Origin: Gaeumannomyces sp. JS-464
Lineage: Eukaryota > Ascomycota > Sordariomycetes > Magnaporthales > Magnaporthaceae
Direction of reading: 5' to 3'
Assembly: GCA_002197995.1 (NCBI GenBank)
Contig: NGZR01000001.1
Coordinates: 14,899,501-14,963,500, forward strand
Length of the DNA: 64,000 nt
The notes under the pieces are model-generated. The model made no database searches. It was not told where the DNA came from and saw only the letters and a list, made by a program, of their open reading frames with translations. Below, piece by piece: positions 33,505-46,018 of the stretch. Position 1 is the first letter of the stretch. Each line of letters starts with the position of its first letter. A program made the translations under genes and the position numbers.

Positions 33505-36500
33505 GATGGGTTACGAGGGTTTGCTATCACTGGGCAAGTTGCGACGACTATACAGAAGTCCGGAAAATGTACAGTTCCCCGCCCCCCGACATTTATACAC
33601 CGCAGGGCTCCCAACGGACAAGGGGCAGCTTCCCGCCAGGCATGGGTGAACCGCTAGAAGGTAAGCGGTTTGAATAAAACAAAGAGGAGGCGGATGGCCG
33701 GGAGAGCAGCTAATTGGATCCGGCTAATGGAGTCGAAAGAGCTATACATGCTCCCTGGCGCCATTCGCAGCTTCGGCTGCCGTCTTGGGATGCATGGTAC
33801 CCGGAAAAAGCTCCCGATTGCACGGCCGTGGCTAAAAGCCGGGGTGTTGTATGCAGTCGGCGTATTTCAGAGCCAAGATAAGCTTGATCTGCTCCGCTGC
33901 TGACGAGAGATGCAGCGCAATATCGCATGCCGGCCAGTCCTAAAAGGGCAGGTGGTTCAAGAGGGCTGAGGGGCCCAATCCTTTGCAAACCTCCCGCTCT
34001 GGGGTATCGCCTTCTCGGGTCTGGATGGCGTTTGGTCGGAGCGGTACTGGTAGCCGAAGAGGGAGGGAGTACGCAGCCTGCCCTCTGTCAGGCCTCTTGC
34101 ATGGACATTGCTTCGGTCCAGAGGGTTTGGAACCGCCGCGTTGGGCCCGTTCCGTCAAGCTCACGGACGACAAAATATCTCCCGGGTGCACCACGCCAGC
34201 GGCACTGGATCCACGCCTGACGATACAGCTAGGGCTTTCGATGGCCGGGATGGTTCTTTAAGATGGCAGGCCTTTCCAACGGATGCGAGAAAATGTCTCC
34301 AGATATTTCGAAGGGGGACTAGAACAGGCGAGAGCTTAAGTTGTTTGACCCGCGTCGCTCAGCGTTGAGGTAATGACGAGCTGATATCTAGGCATATTAC
34401 GAACCTCCTCAACGAGTACTATTTTTTCTGGCTTGATTACAGCGACCGAGGCGGTGATGGGGTGGACGAGATTATCCTGGTCGACTTTTCCAATGGTGCA
34501 AACACAGTGGGGCTCCCAGCGTCGTTCGTCAGGGCGGCGGGCTCACCGAGAAGAAAAATACATTCCTCTGCTGGAACAACTGCTTCAGGAGTGGGATCGG
34601 TCTTGTCGGCTCGAAAATCACCAACATCAGCGACGGTTGCCAGGGGCGGGCGAAAGCCTGCTCGGCGTCTTTCATCGCTTCACGAGGGAACATATGCCCC
34701 GCAGGACCGACAGAATCAGAGGCTTGCGCGGAGTGGGACTGCGCCAGTTCGCTGAGCTGGACCGTCTTGCCCAAACACATCAGTATGGCCCGCAGCCGGG
34801 CCAAGAACGCGTTCCATGCCCTGGGTCTTCACGAGAAGAGCGGCCATTTCGAGTCCGGGGCCTGGAAAGGCGTCCGGCCCCGCCGCGCTGGAGCCAACGA
34901 CCCAAAGGTTGTCCGGGGCCTGTCCTACCCTATGGGTGCGACGCTGACCTCGGAGGCGGAAAGGAGGATTCCAGGCCGTCGATTGTCGGCTTGTGGTGGG
35001 AGAGGTCGCAAATCCAGGGTATGTGCGGTGCTGTGTTCACCCCGAATTCGCTGCTGAGCATGTGGGCGCCCATGGACGGGGTTAAGCAGAATCGACCATC
35101 AACATGGGAAGGTTGAAGAATCACTGTTCTAGCTCCTGTGGAACAACGGCCAGGGCGGAAAAAAAAAAAAAAAGTGCCAAAAAAGTGCTGCAGCAGAGAA
35201 GCGCCCGGCCAATGGCCACAAAGGCATTGGCTGGAGCCTCAGGCGGATGCCGAACGGGAGGAGCGAGGGTGCGACGCGGGCGAGCGTGACGATGATGCTC
35301 CTACAGCCAGGATGCGGATTACCACAAGCACAGTTTTCCCAGCCCTGGAGCTCAAGCGACAACTTGGTTCGGGGCGGCGGGAACGCACAGGGTCAGGATC
35401 GCGCACCTCGATCACCGTCGCAATTGCGCGGTGCGCAACAGGTCCAACCCGGGAGGAGATCCCTCAAAACCGGGATCTTTCTTTTCCCCTGCCGGCCCCA
35501 TTGCGGGCGGCCAGGTTAGACACGACGAAACTGGATATTTCGCCCCTCGCGGCGCGCTCGCCAGAATGGACTAAGAAAGATTTGGGCAGGAGAGGGTCCT
35601 TTAGAATCTCGCGGAAAACTATGGCGTGATTTGTAGCTGGGGCGGGTTCTCGCAGGCGATCTCTACGAGTCGTTTCGCTGGGCTAAATGGCTATTTCCCT
35701 CCGGCGCAATGTTTTTCGCTTTTTTTTTCTGCTTGCTCACCCGTCGCTGCCATTCCATGGATCTTTTCCATTTCGCCCATATTTCCGATCGGGGTAGACC
35801 GTAACCTCGGGGTCCGCGCCGAATCTGGCTGGCGAGGCGTCCACAGTTTGTCGTCGCCTGCTCTCTTGTCGAACGCATGCTGCACGCGCGATCGAGGCAC
35901 AAATCACACGACAGACATTTTCCCCGTCTGGGGAACGATATCCATGCTGCTGGCTGCATGCCTTGGCCAAGGCGCGCACCACGCGCCCCGGGCAGCCCAG
36001 CCCCCGCCCGCCCATCAATGTTGGCCCAACCCGCCTTAGTGGTTCCCTTATCACTCGCCCCACCCGCTCGCCCCAAATCGGGTTTGGGACCGGGGTTGGT
36101 AGTGGTGGTTGCCGACGGTCCTCCCGTCCTATCTCTTGGCCCTCCGGTATTGGAACCTGCGCATGCCTGGCAATGTCTTGTCGTTGCCGTTCTTGGACAA
36201 CGCTTGTTGGGTTCAGGTATTTGCTGCTGATAAGCCCTTTGCCCGGGCGCTCCGGTCGAATTCCGCCACTATCACTGGCTAGATAAGGGAACAGCCGAAT
36301 ATGATGGAATCCGAGACATATGATGCAGGGTGCGCCGCGTCTCAAAAAGACGCGTGCCTTCAGAGAGAGAGAGCCTGTCTGCAGCTTTTTTTCTTCCTTC
36401 CTTTTTCTTTCTGGCTGCGGCGACATCGACGCCCCCACCGTTGTCAGCCTGGCGATTACGCGCAGAATCTAGCGCGAGACACAACAACCATATCGAGCCG

Positions 36501-36540
36501 TTGTCCCCAAGACCAGTAATCCACCAGCAATTGCGGCGGG
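33505..36540. other. 3 kb without an intact gene
   Basis: Holds a possible oxidoreductase relic (listed separately) and a 15-nt A-run at 35159-35173. The right end is the ammonium-transporter promoter. Open frames elsewhere lack family features. Confidence 0.4.
34735..34935 (-). pseudogene. Possible fragment of an FAD-dependent (GMC-like) oxidoreductase
   Basis: The minus strand reads APDNLWVVGSSAAGPDAFPG then LEMAALLVKTQGMERVLG. This resembles the C-terminal 'NL-V-G-S...A-L' region of GMC oxidoreductases. No flavin-binding N-terminus or catalytic domain was found nearby, so at best it is a relic. Weak call. Confidence 0.2.
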
Positions 36541-38231
36541 ATGAACAAGACGGGAGCGCCCGTCCCAGTGACGGAATGGCCCGACTACGGCACGAACCCG
36601 CAGGGAGGCGACCCCATCACGCAGGACCTCAACGCGCCCTACGACAAGGGTGACCTCTGCTGGCTGCTCGTCTGCACCATATTGTGCTGGCAGATCACAC
36701 CGGTTCGTGAACCTCGGAACTCTCCGCTCGCAGAATCGGGAATCGTGCATGCCGATTTCATGTCTGCATGAGAAGCAAACGCGGCACGGCCAAGCTGACA
36801 CATGCCCGCCCTCCCACCATTACCGCAGGCCATCGGCTTCCTCTACGCCGGCATGCACCGCCGCAAGGCCGCCCTGACCATGGTGTTCCAGTCGCTCTTC
36901 TGCGCCTCGGCCTGCGGCATCCAGTTCTGGGTCTACGGCTTCTCGCTCTACCAGTCGCGCGCCGACGGGCCCTTCCTCGGCAACCTCTCGCTCGCGGGCC
37001 TGCACAATGTCCTGGCCGCGCCATCGCTCGCGAACCCGGACATTCCCGACATACTCTACGCCTGCTTCGGCTTCACCTTCGTCACCGCGACCGCCATGAT
37101 CCTCGCGGGCGCCATGCTTGAGCGCGGCCGGCTGTGGCCCAGCATGGTGTTCCTGCTCTGCTGGACCACGTTTGTGTACTACATGTGAGTTGCTGGCTGG
37201 GCTATCGTTCCGTCTCGAGGAAGGGAAAGCTTGCTGACGGCCTGTTACAAACTCCCGTCGCAGTCTGGCGTTTTGGGAATGGAACCCCAGCGGCTGGCTG
37301 TACAAGTTCGGGGTCTACGACTTTGCCGGCTCGGGGCCCGTGCACATCGCCTCGGGGTTCAGCGCGCTAGCCTGGTCCATGATGCTGGGGCCGCGGCTCA
37401 CGGACAACACGGCGGCGACGCGCAAGCGGGCCGTGATCCACTTCAAGCCCCACAACCCGTTCCTGGTCGGGCTCGGCACCGTCTTCATCTGGTTCGGGTG
37501 GTTCGCCTTCAACGGCGCGTCAACGGCCAACCTGTCGCTGCGCAGCATCTACGTCGTCGTCAACACCAACCTGGCCGCGTGCGGCGGGGGCTGGGCTGGT
37601 CGGCGCTCGAGTACCTGCACAGCCGCAAGTTCTCGATCCTGGGGTTCTGCTCCGGCATCATCAGCGGCCTCGTCGGCATCACGCCGGCCGCGGGCTACGT
37701 GCCCGTGTACGTGGCGGCGCTGGTGGGGGCGCTGACGTCGGTGTGCTGCTTCTACACCAACAAGTACAAGTACCTGCTCTCGGTCGACGAGGGGCTCGAC
37801 ATCTTTGCCATCCACGGCGTGGGCGGCTTCGTCGGCGACATATTGACCGGCATCTTTGCGGCAAAGTTCGTCCCGGCCCTCGACGGCGTCAGCGGCGACA
37901 CGTACGCGGGCGGGTGGGGGAGCACAACTGGCGCCAGGTGGGTGTGCAGCTGGCGGCGGCGACGGCGTGCGCGTCGTGGGCGTTTGTGGTGAGCTGCGTG
38001 CTGCTCTTCATCATCAACAAAATCCCCGGCCTGCACATCCGCGCGGCCGAGGACGACGAGATCAGGGGCCTTGACTACAAGTACCTGCACGACGTCGACG
38101 ACCACTCGGGCTTTGACGGGCTTTACACGCCGCACGAGGGCCTGCCCTTTTCGCAGAGCAGTGGCAGTCCTCACCAGGCCCCGGCTGAGGCAGTGACCAA
38201 ACAGGTCAGCACAGAGGCGAAGAGGGATTGA
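36541..38231 (+). CDS. Ammonium transporter, Amt/Mep family (two one-base frameshifts)
   Basis: Exons 36541-36702, 36829-37184, 37264-38231; all splice phases agree. Family landmarks in order: GDLCWLLVCTILCWQITP, IGFLYAGMHRRKAA, FVYYILAFWEWNPSGWL, DFAGSGPVHIASG (Amt signature), IWFGWFAFNGAS, NTNLAA, GFCSGIISGLVGITPAAGYV and IHGVGGFVGDILTGIFA with the second pore histidine. The cytosolic tail is acidic. It imports ammonium at the plasma membrane. The frame shifts at the G5 run in 37585-37592 and again at the G5 run in 37916-37920. One extra G in each restores the family sequence, so both are probable sequencing undercalls. Confidence 0.85.
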
Positions 38232-39150
38232 GGGGCGGGTTGCGGCTATTCGTGATGTAAAATGTGGTATAATGTCTTGTCGTCTTGTGGGTGGTTAGAT
38301 TATTCGGTAGAGAGATCGGATCAGCAAACCCCAGCAGTTCTTTTCAAGCATCAATTGGCGGCACCAGTCCTTGCGGTCGCGTATCCAGCGAGGGCCTGGT
38401 GGCCACAGCGGGTACCCCGATTTTGTAGTTGCCCGGCGAATTGCGGCCGTGATCCCAGCCAGCGTCGAGATGGGAAAAGCGTGAGCACGGATTGAGCTCG
38501 GTGAGGGTCTGGGGCGCAACCTTGAGCCGAGTCAGGGGAAACTCGGGTGGGGTCGATTACGCTGGATAGGCTCTGGTCAACGACGAGGAAAGCTGTCAAA
38601 TTCTCTGGTTTCCCGACTCTCCATGGTGCTCGCCGGCGTCGCCCGGTCGTTCCAACACGGCCTGGGAAACCACATATGTGGACTTGAAATGCTAAAACAT
38701 CATCTAGGCGCCTGAGGAGGGCGTAAAATGACCCGGGCGACTCCCAAAAGGTGGCCCAGTCACGTTTTCCACTGCCAGAACGAGCGGCTTCGGCCGCCTT
38801 GTTGGGCCTATGGGAGCTTCGTTGGACCTGCCTATCTCGGCCAAGCGCGGGGACACCCTCCAGCCAGAGTCCCAATGCCGCCCCCACAGCGTTGGCGGGC
38901 AGCGTCCCACCGATGCGGGCAGCCGAGTCGGGCGAAGAGCGAGCAGGGCGAGCGCGGCCCTGCATAAAAGCGAAGATGGCCGCCTTGCGCGGTCCTGTTT
39001 CTCCCGGCCTTTCGCCCAGGTCCCTTCCAGGAACTGGCGGGAAGAAGGCGCGCAAGTGTAACTGGGAGCCAGGCCAAGCAACCGGTCTTCTCTGTGGCAG
39101 CAGCACGTCCAAGCAACCAACCCTCGGCACGCCCTCCACGACACTCAGCC
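38232..39150. other. Intergenic between the transporter and gamma-glutamyltransferase genes
   Basis: The long minus-strand frame here (38351-39235) is proline/arginine-rich without a domain and overlaps the next gene's start, so it is treated as chance. Contains the TATA-like CATAAAAG at 38963. Confidence 0.45.
38963..38970 (+). promoter_or_regulatory. TATA-like element of the gamma-glutamyltransferase gene
   Basis: CATAAAAG about 180 nt upstream of the ATG at 39151. Confidence 0.3.
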
Positions 39151-40984
39151 ATGAATTTCCAGCGCCGACGCCACAGCGGCCCCGGCCTGGGCGCCGCTCC
39201 CCGCCGTCTCCTAACGCTGGCTCTGGCGGCCGCAAGCGTACCGGCTCCTAGCGGTGGCGGCGCGCTAGCGTCCTACATCCCGCGCGGGGAGCCCCGAATA
39301 GGCGCGGTGGCGAGCGAGACGGATGTGTGCTCGCGTATCGGCACCGACCTCCTCAAGCGCGGGGGCACTGCAGTCGACGCCGTGGTGGGCACTGTCGCCT
39401 GCGTCGGCACCATCGGCATGTACCACAGCGGCATTGGCGGCGGCGGCTTCATGCTGGTGCGCGCGCCCCATGGGACTCACGAGTTTGTCGACTTCCGGGA
39501 GACGGCGCCTGCTGCCGCGTTTCAGGACATGTACAAGGATTACCCCAGCGGGAGTCAGCGCGGTGGACTGGCCAGGTAAGAAAGAAAATCACTGAATATG
39601 CAGGCTGGGGGTTTCTATGCTTACCACCAGCCCATGGGTATTTTAGTGGTGTGCCCGGCGAACTCCGAGGCTTGGAGTATGCGCACAAAAAATACGGCAA
39701 GCTCCCATGGCGCGACGTGCTGGCTCCGGCTATCAAGCTGGCCCGCGACGGCTTCACCGTCAACGCCGATCTGATCAAGTACATGGACAGCGTCGTCAGC
39801 GCCCCTGGCGTCGGCGGCTTCTTCGAGGAGGACCCCAACTGGGCCGAGGATTTCGCCCCGACTGGCCGCCGCGTCCGTCTCGGAGAGACTATGACCCGGA
39901 AGCGGCTCGCCAGGACCTTGGAAACCATCGCCGAGCACGGTGCTGACGCCTTCTACACTGGCGCCATCGCCAACGCCACCATAGCCGCCTTGCGGGCCGC
40001 CAACGGGACCATGACACTGGCCGACCTGGCCAACTACACCGTCGCGATCCGCGCGCCTTCCGAGATCGAGTACCGCGGCTACAAGGTCCGCAGCTGCAGC
40101 GCGCCCTCGGGTGGCGTCGTCGCCCTCAGCACCCTCAACATCCTCAACGGCTACGCCGATTTTGGCGCGCCGCAGAACGTCAACCGGTCAGCCCAGCGCC
40201 TGAACGAGGCCATGCGCTTCGCCTACGCCCAGCGAACAAAACTCGGCGACCCGCTCTTCGTCCCGGGCATGGACGCGTACCAGGCCGGCATGCTGTCTGC
40301 CGCGGCGGCCGCCGAGGTGCGGGGCAAGATAAAGGACGAGAAGACGTTCGGGGTCGAGTACTACGACCCGGACAAGATCGAGTCGCTCGAGACGCCCGGC
40401 ACGTCGCACATGGCCGCCGTCGACGCGAGCGGCATGGCCGTGTCGCTGACCACGACCATCAACCTCATCTTCGGGTCCCGTCTCATGGTGCCCGAGACAG
40501 GCGTCATCATGAACGACCAGATGGATGACTTCAGCGTGCCGGGCGGTCCAACGCGTTCGGCTACGCGCCCAGCCCCGCAAACTTCATCCGCCCCGGCAAG
40601 CGCCCGCTTTCTTCCATGTCGCCCGTCATCGTCGAGGTCGAGGGCGAGAAGGGCAGGCAGCCGTACCTGGTCGTGGGCGCGGCTGGTGGGAGCCGCATCA
40701 TCACCTCGACGGTGCAGAACGTGATTCATGTTCTCGACGGCGGCAAGAACGCCGCGCAGGCGCTGGCCATGCCCCGCCTCCACGACCAGCTCATCCCCGC
40801 CGTGACGACTTTTGAATGGGCGTACGACAACTCCACCGTGGCTTACTTGAAGGACCTCGGCCACAACGTCTCGTGGGTCGCGCCTGGGCAGAGCTCCGCG
40901 CAGGCGGTCAGGATGTTGCTCAACGGGACCTTTGAGGCTGCTGGTGAGCCGAGGCTGAAGCACTCGGGCGGCTACGCCGTCTAA
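39151..40984 (+). CDS. Gamma-glutamyltransferase (glutathione hydrolase), one frameshift
   Basis: Exons 39151-39575 and 39647-40984; the 71-nt intron is GTAAGA...TAG and joins as LA-SGVPGELRG. A basic N-terminus and hydrophobic segment (LLTLALAAASV) suggest a signal peptide or anchor. Family motifs: GGTAVDAVV, HSGIGGGGFMLV, FRETAP, and the autoprocessing/catalytic threonine in PGTSHMAAVDASG. Downstream lie MNDQMDDFSVPG, NAFGYAPSPANFIRPGKRPL and VVGAAGGSRI. It cleaves and transpeptidates gamma-glutamyl bonds, mainly of glutathione. The frame breaks at about 40550 (GGGCGGTCC); one added G restores the conserved SNAFGY. Probable undercall. Confidence 0.86.
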
Positions 40985-41849
40985 CATTCTGCGTGCGTTA
41001 GAGTACAGGTTGATCATGACGAGATACTTGGTGGAGGAGGTCGGCGCAGTTAGAGCCGTGTATTTCGTCGTCCTCGTCGGCCACGTCCCCCTGGGCTTAC
41101 CCAGCTGTGGCACCATTCTTCCCGGATGCGGCCGTCGGCCTTCGCGGTTTTAATTCCAGGGTGGCGGAAGTCGACGCCCGTGTCGAAAACGGCTATGCGA
41201 ATTCGTCGAGGGTGTTCTCCCCCAAAAGGGTTCGAGATATTACGGGGTGCGACGAAGCGTGAGTAGGGTATATAAAAGTCCTCGAGATTTGTGAAGAAGA
41301 CGTCGGCGTTGTAGGCTTCTTTGTAGCATGTGACCGGTTAGATCTTAAGGCCTATTAAGAAATTTGCGTATCCTTGGGGTAATGGCAAATAAAGGGGATG
41401 GGGAACAGGGCGGGTTTAACCTTAAGTTTTCGGCAACACCTAACCCGTCAAATAATGCGATTTCGGGCAAAGTCGACGCAATGCGAAGCGGGGAGCTGGG
41501 ATTGTAGTAATTATGCAGGGTGTAATTATGCAGGGTAGTAGAGAGGGGAAGCTCGTCCATTGGGTCTCGACTGGCCAGAGTGGGTTGGTGAGCAGCTTGG
41601 ACGGCTACGGTCTGAGCACCACAGCTCCCCTGGCGCAGACTGCTATCAATCCTGGAGAGGATTTCGTCGAATACGAGCTGCCAAGCGATCTCCATTCGTG
41701 GCCTGCCCTGCGCCAGTATGCTCCGTACGTTGTAAAGCGTGTGGAACTCGAGGCACCCCCCGGGGACGCCTACTCCCAAACATATCAAAACACACGGAAA
41801 ACCGTGGGAAGCAAAGAAGACAAAAAAACCCGCCCCCACTATCCTTCCC
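40985..41849. other. Convergent 3' region, no gene seen
   Basis: Lies between the 3' ends of two convergent genes. Contains a short direct repeat (GTAATTATGCAGGGT... at about 41508-41540). Confidence 0.4.
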
Positions 41850-42449
41850 TCACCGACTCCCAGAGTCCACCGTTATTTCCGTCGTCATCATGATGCGCCC
41901 CGCCCTCTCGGGGTCCTCGGACGCGAAACCGTTGGCCGAGCGGTCGCATTCCGACGACGCGGCCGCGTTGTAGCCGCCGCCGCTGCCTCCTGCATGCCCC
42001 GTACGCTCGAGGGCCGGATCCTCGGTGCTGGCGCCTTCGGCCAGGGTGCTACTGCGGGCGCGGCTGATGGTGGTGGCCAGGGTGCTGCTGCGAGCGCGGC
42101 TAGGGGTGGTGGCCATGGTGGTGAGCTTGTTCAAGCCGGACGCGGACTCGGTCCCGCGCTGGCCGCCGTCCTCGGCCGAGCCGCAGCCGCCGTCGTGGCG
42201 CATGTAGTAGGAGTTGCGGTCGCGGCGGTCGCGGTTCGTGGAGAAGCCCAGGCCCGGTAGGAGGCGAGAGAGCAAGGGGCGGATGGTGGGCAGGCTGGAC
42301 ACTATTATGGAGACGCCGAGCTCGACGAGGCTCCAGATGGCCGCGCCGATGTTGTCCCACGTCGGGTCGAGGCTGCCGGCGGCGCCTTCGAGGGTGAACA
42401 TGCGGTAAACAGAAAGGATGCAAACGCTAGAGGGCGAAACAAGGTCAGC

Positions 42450-42480
<31 letters not shown>

Positions 42481-43255
42481 GAGAGGGGGAGAAAAAAAAA
42501 CAGGGGACCAGTTTAGTCACGCAGGGGGGTTGCGACTCACAAAAACCCCAAGCAGAATATGCCCAGGACCATAATCTTTTGCCTCGGCGGGAGCTGGAGC
42601 TTCCAGACCGAATGCAATGGTATACAGAAAATGGCCAGATCGGTAACCATGCTCATGCCGGCGGTAATGTACCAGATCGGTAGAGCGTTGAGGCATTTGT
42701 CGGCCATGGCGGGGTAAACGATGGCGACGGGGATGCACGTTAGGCTGGAAAGGGCGGCTTGGACGACTGCCCAGACGCAAACGTAAAGGATGACCCAGAA
42801 GCAGATGGTTTGGATGGCCTTGGTCCGGAAGATGCGCCTGTACTGGAACAGGAAGCCCAGTTTCACCGAGTGCATCCCCAGGTTATAGGTGTAGATGGCC
42901 ATCATGAGGAACTGCGAAGCGAGAGCGATGTTAGACGCTGAGGGGCGCCAAATAATGATGAGGAGGAGGAGCACGGTACCCTCATCTGTTCCACCATCTC
43001 GGCGGGCGTGACATTTTCGATGTGCCTCCCCATGCCGTACTTGACTTCGAAGCACGTGGCGACGGCACAGCAGAAGCAGAAGGCAGTGGCCATCAGGACA
43101 GCCCAGTCATCTTTCCCAATGGCCTTGAGGATCGTGGCGCGGGTGAAAAAACGGAGCGACGTGAAGAAGACGGTGAGCACCAGAAGGACGACAGCCACGG
43201 CGGTGCCCATTGGCCCGGTGGATTCGGTGCGGACTTGGTAGGGAGCAGCAGCCAT
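41850..43255 (-). CDS. PTH11-like receptor without CFEM domain
   Basis: Exons 42980-43255, 42541-42911, 41850-42426; introns 68 nt (GTACCG...CAG) and 114 nt (GTGAGT...TAG). All phases agree and give 407 aa. Seven helices are visible: VAVVLLVLTVFFTSLRFF, WAVLMATAFCFCCAVATCF, FLMMAIYTYNLGM, CFWVILYVCVWAVVQ, IWYITAGMSMVTDLAIFCI, IMVLGIFCLGFFVCILSVYR and a last one at IWSLVELGVSIIVSSLP. The WSLVE-like motif and TWDN before it are typical of the family. The tail is Ser/Arg-rich and likely regulatory. The second intron contains a 24-nt A-run at about 42449-42472. Confidence 0.82.
42427..42500. repeat. Poly-A run inside the receptor intron
   Basis: A long A homopolymer (starting about 42449, about 24 nt) followed by GA-rich sequence and a second A-run. 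On the coding strand it forms the intron's polypyrimidine tract. Confidence 0.7.
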
Positions 43256-43426
43256 CGCGTCGTTGTCGAGCCGAAACCGAACCCGGCAGGCAAGTATGTG
43301 ATGTTTGAAGGGCTGCGGTTGCAAAAGGCTTGGCCAGCTCTGTCGAGTCGACTGGTCAGGACTTTAAGTTTAGATATCAAGTGGTCTGCGCTCCCGCCTG
43401 CCCCGTAGGGAAGACTTTTTTTTCAA

Positions 43427-43457
43427 GAGGAGAGAGAGCGAGAGAGAGAGAGAGAGA
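43427..43457. repeat. GA dinucleotide microsatellite
   Basis: AGAGGAGAGAGAGCGAGAGA and further GA units, just upstream of the second PTH11-like gene's start. Confidence 0.7.
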
Positions 43458-44194
43458 TCGCCGGTTGCTCCAGTGCAGCGCCCGACGATCCCTTTGAACC
43501 CTCCTTGGCGAGGATTCTTGGTAATATCTGGAGCGGCGACTCAGGTCCAGGAAAGTCAGCGATTCGGGTTTCGGGGATGCGGCTGAGTGGGCATCAATCA
43601 GGCCTACTGTAGACGCGGCCGAGAGCCTCGATAGCGCGCCGCCATCACGGATCCCCCTTAGCTCTAGCCCAACCTAAACGCCACAGCACGTGTGTTAGCG
43701 AGCCTCCTGCGCTTGGTACAGGGCGGGGCGGGCAGAGAGTTTAGCCCTACTGGCCGAGCGCAATTTCGCCGACCTTCAGGGGCCGACCCCACCCTGCAGG
43801 AAAGCTTGAACTGAACAATCACTTCCGCTTGCGGTGTTTCCTCTACGGTTTGCCGGCTCTCAGCCTAAAAGACAGGAACCGTATGTCATCTCCGAAAGCG
43901 CCAAGACCGCGGCTAGCCTGGGCGTGCTCCTGCCACTCCGAGAGGCATCGACGCGGGAGCCGGGCCGCGCGTGGCGGGGTGGGAAAACGGCAACGAAGCG
44001 CCTCACAAACACCGTGCATCTACTCGGTACGCTGCATTCGGGAAATATTTTTGCTTCTTTTTCTTCCGTCCTTTTCTTGCTTTTTTTTCGTCATGATAAA
44101 ATCCCTGTGTTTTTTTGTTTTTTTTTGTGGTAGAAGCGAGTTGGCGCCTCCTGAATATTTGACGACGCCCTCGTTTCGCCTAAGCCGCATGTCG

Positions 44195-44330
44195 ATCGCC
44201 CAAAATGTAGGGTTGTAGGGGGTAACCGTGGTCGCTGGTGGTTGGTTGTCGCTTCGGCCCGCTGTGCCTGCTTGCTGCGCAAAGGACATGCAGGGAGACA
44301 ATGCACGATAAACACGGGCACCCTGAATGA
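44195..44330 (+). repeat. Dispersed repeat, copy 1
   Basis: Shares a ~34-nt block (ATCGCCC...GGGTTGTAGG then GGGTAACCG) with 48899-48933, and about 80 nt on shares GGCACCCTGAATG with 48948-48960. In both copies a pyrimidine-rich tract precedes the block by 60-150 nt. Probably two copies of a small unclassified repeat. Confidence 0.5.
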
Positions 44331-44990
44331 GACAAAGCTTCGCCGTGGTTTTCCCGCTGTTCCATGTCGGCTGAGCTGAGGATCACCAAAAAGAGACTTC
44401 AGAGTCCAGAGCCCTCAGTGTGCGCACGTGCCACCTTAACCTTGGCCTCCAGAGCCACCACAACTTGCAGTTCGTCCCGCACTGCACAGCAACGGCGCGC
44501 ACGGACCGGCCCCATTAGCCTAGGCCGTCCTTCGTGAGATTGAATCGATCGAGTGACAGGCGCCAAGGATTGGTTGGCGCTGCACATCTCACCGTCGTTC
44601 ATCTCGTGACCCTGCGCGTCGCGCCACCCGGACAGAGGTTGGTCCTTTGACGTCCTCTTGGACCAGGGGAGCGGGAGTGCCCTTCCCGTGCTCAATCGCG
44701 AAAAATAGCGTCCCTACGTTCCCAGGCCATCCATACACTGTAGGCAATGACAAGCACATTCTGCTTCACAACCATCACAAAACTCCCCTCACTATTCACC
44801 AAAACGTACCCATGGGAACCACTGCCAGTCGAGACCCACGCCAGGAAGGTAGGACAAAAAAAAGTCCTATGGGATCACGCTTATGCCTTTTTTTACTCTG
44901 CCTTCCTTCACTCACACGCGTGATCTTCTTTCGGACGATGCTCCCGCGTTTGATTTGTCACTGGTCATTTTAGACCTGTTTTCTAAGTAG

Positions 44991-45092
44991 GATACGCTGA
45001 CGACGAGCGCGGCCGCCGTCGCCCTTCTTTTGGCCGCCAACGAGAAGTTGAGGATGCAGGGCTTCGATCCGCGCGAGCACATGGTCGTCTAA
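44991..45092 (+). other. Coding-like terminal exon, gene unresolved
   Basis: After a good acceptor (TTCTAAGTAG) the frame reads DTLTTSAAAVALLLAANEKL then RMQGFDPREHMVV and stops. An upstream ATG at 44814 with a GTAGGA donor near 44857 could be exon 1, but the phases do not match. It looks more protein-like than its surroundings. I do not recognise the family. Confidence 0.22.
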
Positions 45093-46018
45093 ACCTCGCG
45101 GTCGCGTCTCGCCGACGCTGCGGCATCGGCGGGGACGGCCTCGTTGGGGGGATGCGGCGGGGATGGATAGGATCGCGGCCTACGCCGCGACGGCCACATG
45201 TGCGGATAGATCAGCTAGGGGTCCTCGGTCGACGCCGACACAGGCCGCGTCTGCAACAGCGGCCGTCTTCGATAATACCACGCACCAATCCTCGCCCATT
45301 TCATACGCGATCCGGCGGCTGCGGTGGTGCGCGCCGCTGATACAGATCAGTCTTCGAGGCTCCCTGTGTGCCCCCTTCTTTAAGCTCTGTTACGCTGCTA
45401 TGAGCCCATGCTGTGTTCCCGATTCTACGTACATGGGTTGAAGCCCATGTGCGATTGTGCGGGTGCGCCACAGAAAATTGTATGGTGACCAATACCAGGG
45501 TGAGGGCGGGTGCGGGAGCAAAAAGAGCCTCCTTTCTATTGTGCAGAACCTTTGGCCTCATTTCTGCCGCTCTTGAATGTGACGCGGCCGGGCTGCAACC
45601 TTTCCACCTCCTTGCCTCAAACCCTCGGTTGACCCAAAGGGAAAGCGGTCAACTCCGTGGCGAGCGCGGTGCTCGATGAATAGCACCCACGCATTTGAGC
45701 TCGAGCTTCTCGAGAACGAGGCTCGCTGCCGAGCCCCATTCCCCTCCCTATGGCATCCGCGTACCGCCAAGTTTCCATCCAGTGGCTAAAGCATGTCAGC
45801 AGCCACCCGTACTCGATGACCAGTTTATTCTCCCCTTCCCCGCGTGTACAAGCCACAATGGAATTTTCACGGGCGAATTTAAACAAGGCGGGCTGTGGAT
45901 GTGATGCACATAAAGGCCGGTAAATGCAGCCAAGGAGCACTTCCAAATAAACTCCCATTTCACATCAACACACCGAGTTTCTTTCCTAATCACCCTATTC
46001 TGTCAGAGTTTGTTCGAA

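Larger units (their letters stand above)
43256..46018. other. 2.8 kb mostly non-coding
   Basis: Contains a GA microsatellite (43427-43457), T-rich tracts at 44046-44130, a dispersed-repeat copy at 44195-44330, and one short coding-like exon (listed separately). Confidence 0.4.

Noticed and set aside
38351..39235. Minus-strand frame of 294 codons
   Set aside because: Arg/Pro-rich without motifs, and overlaps the start of the gamma-glutamyltransferase gene.
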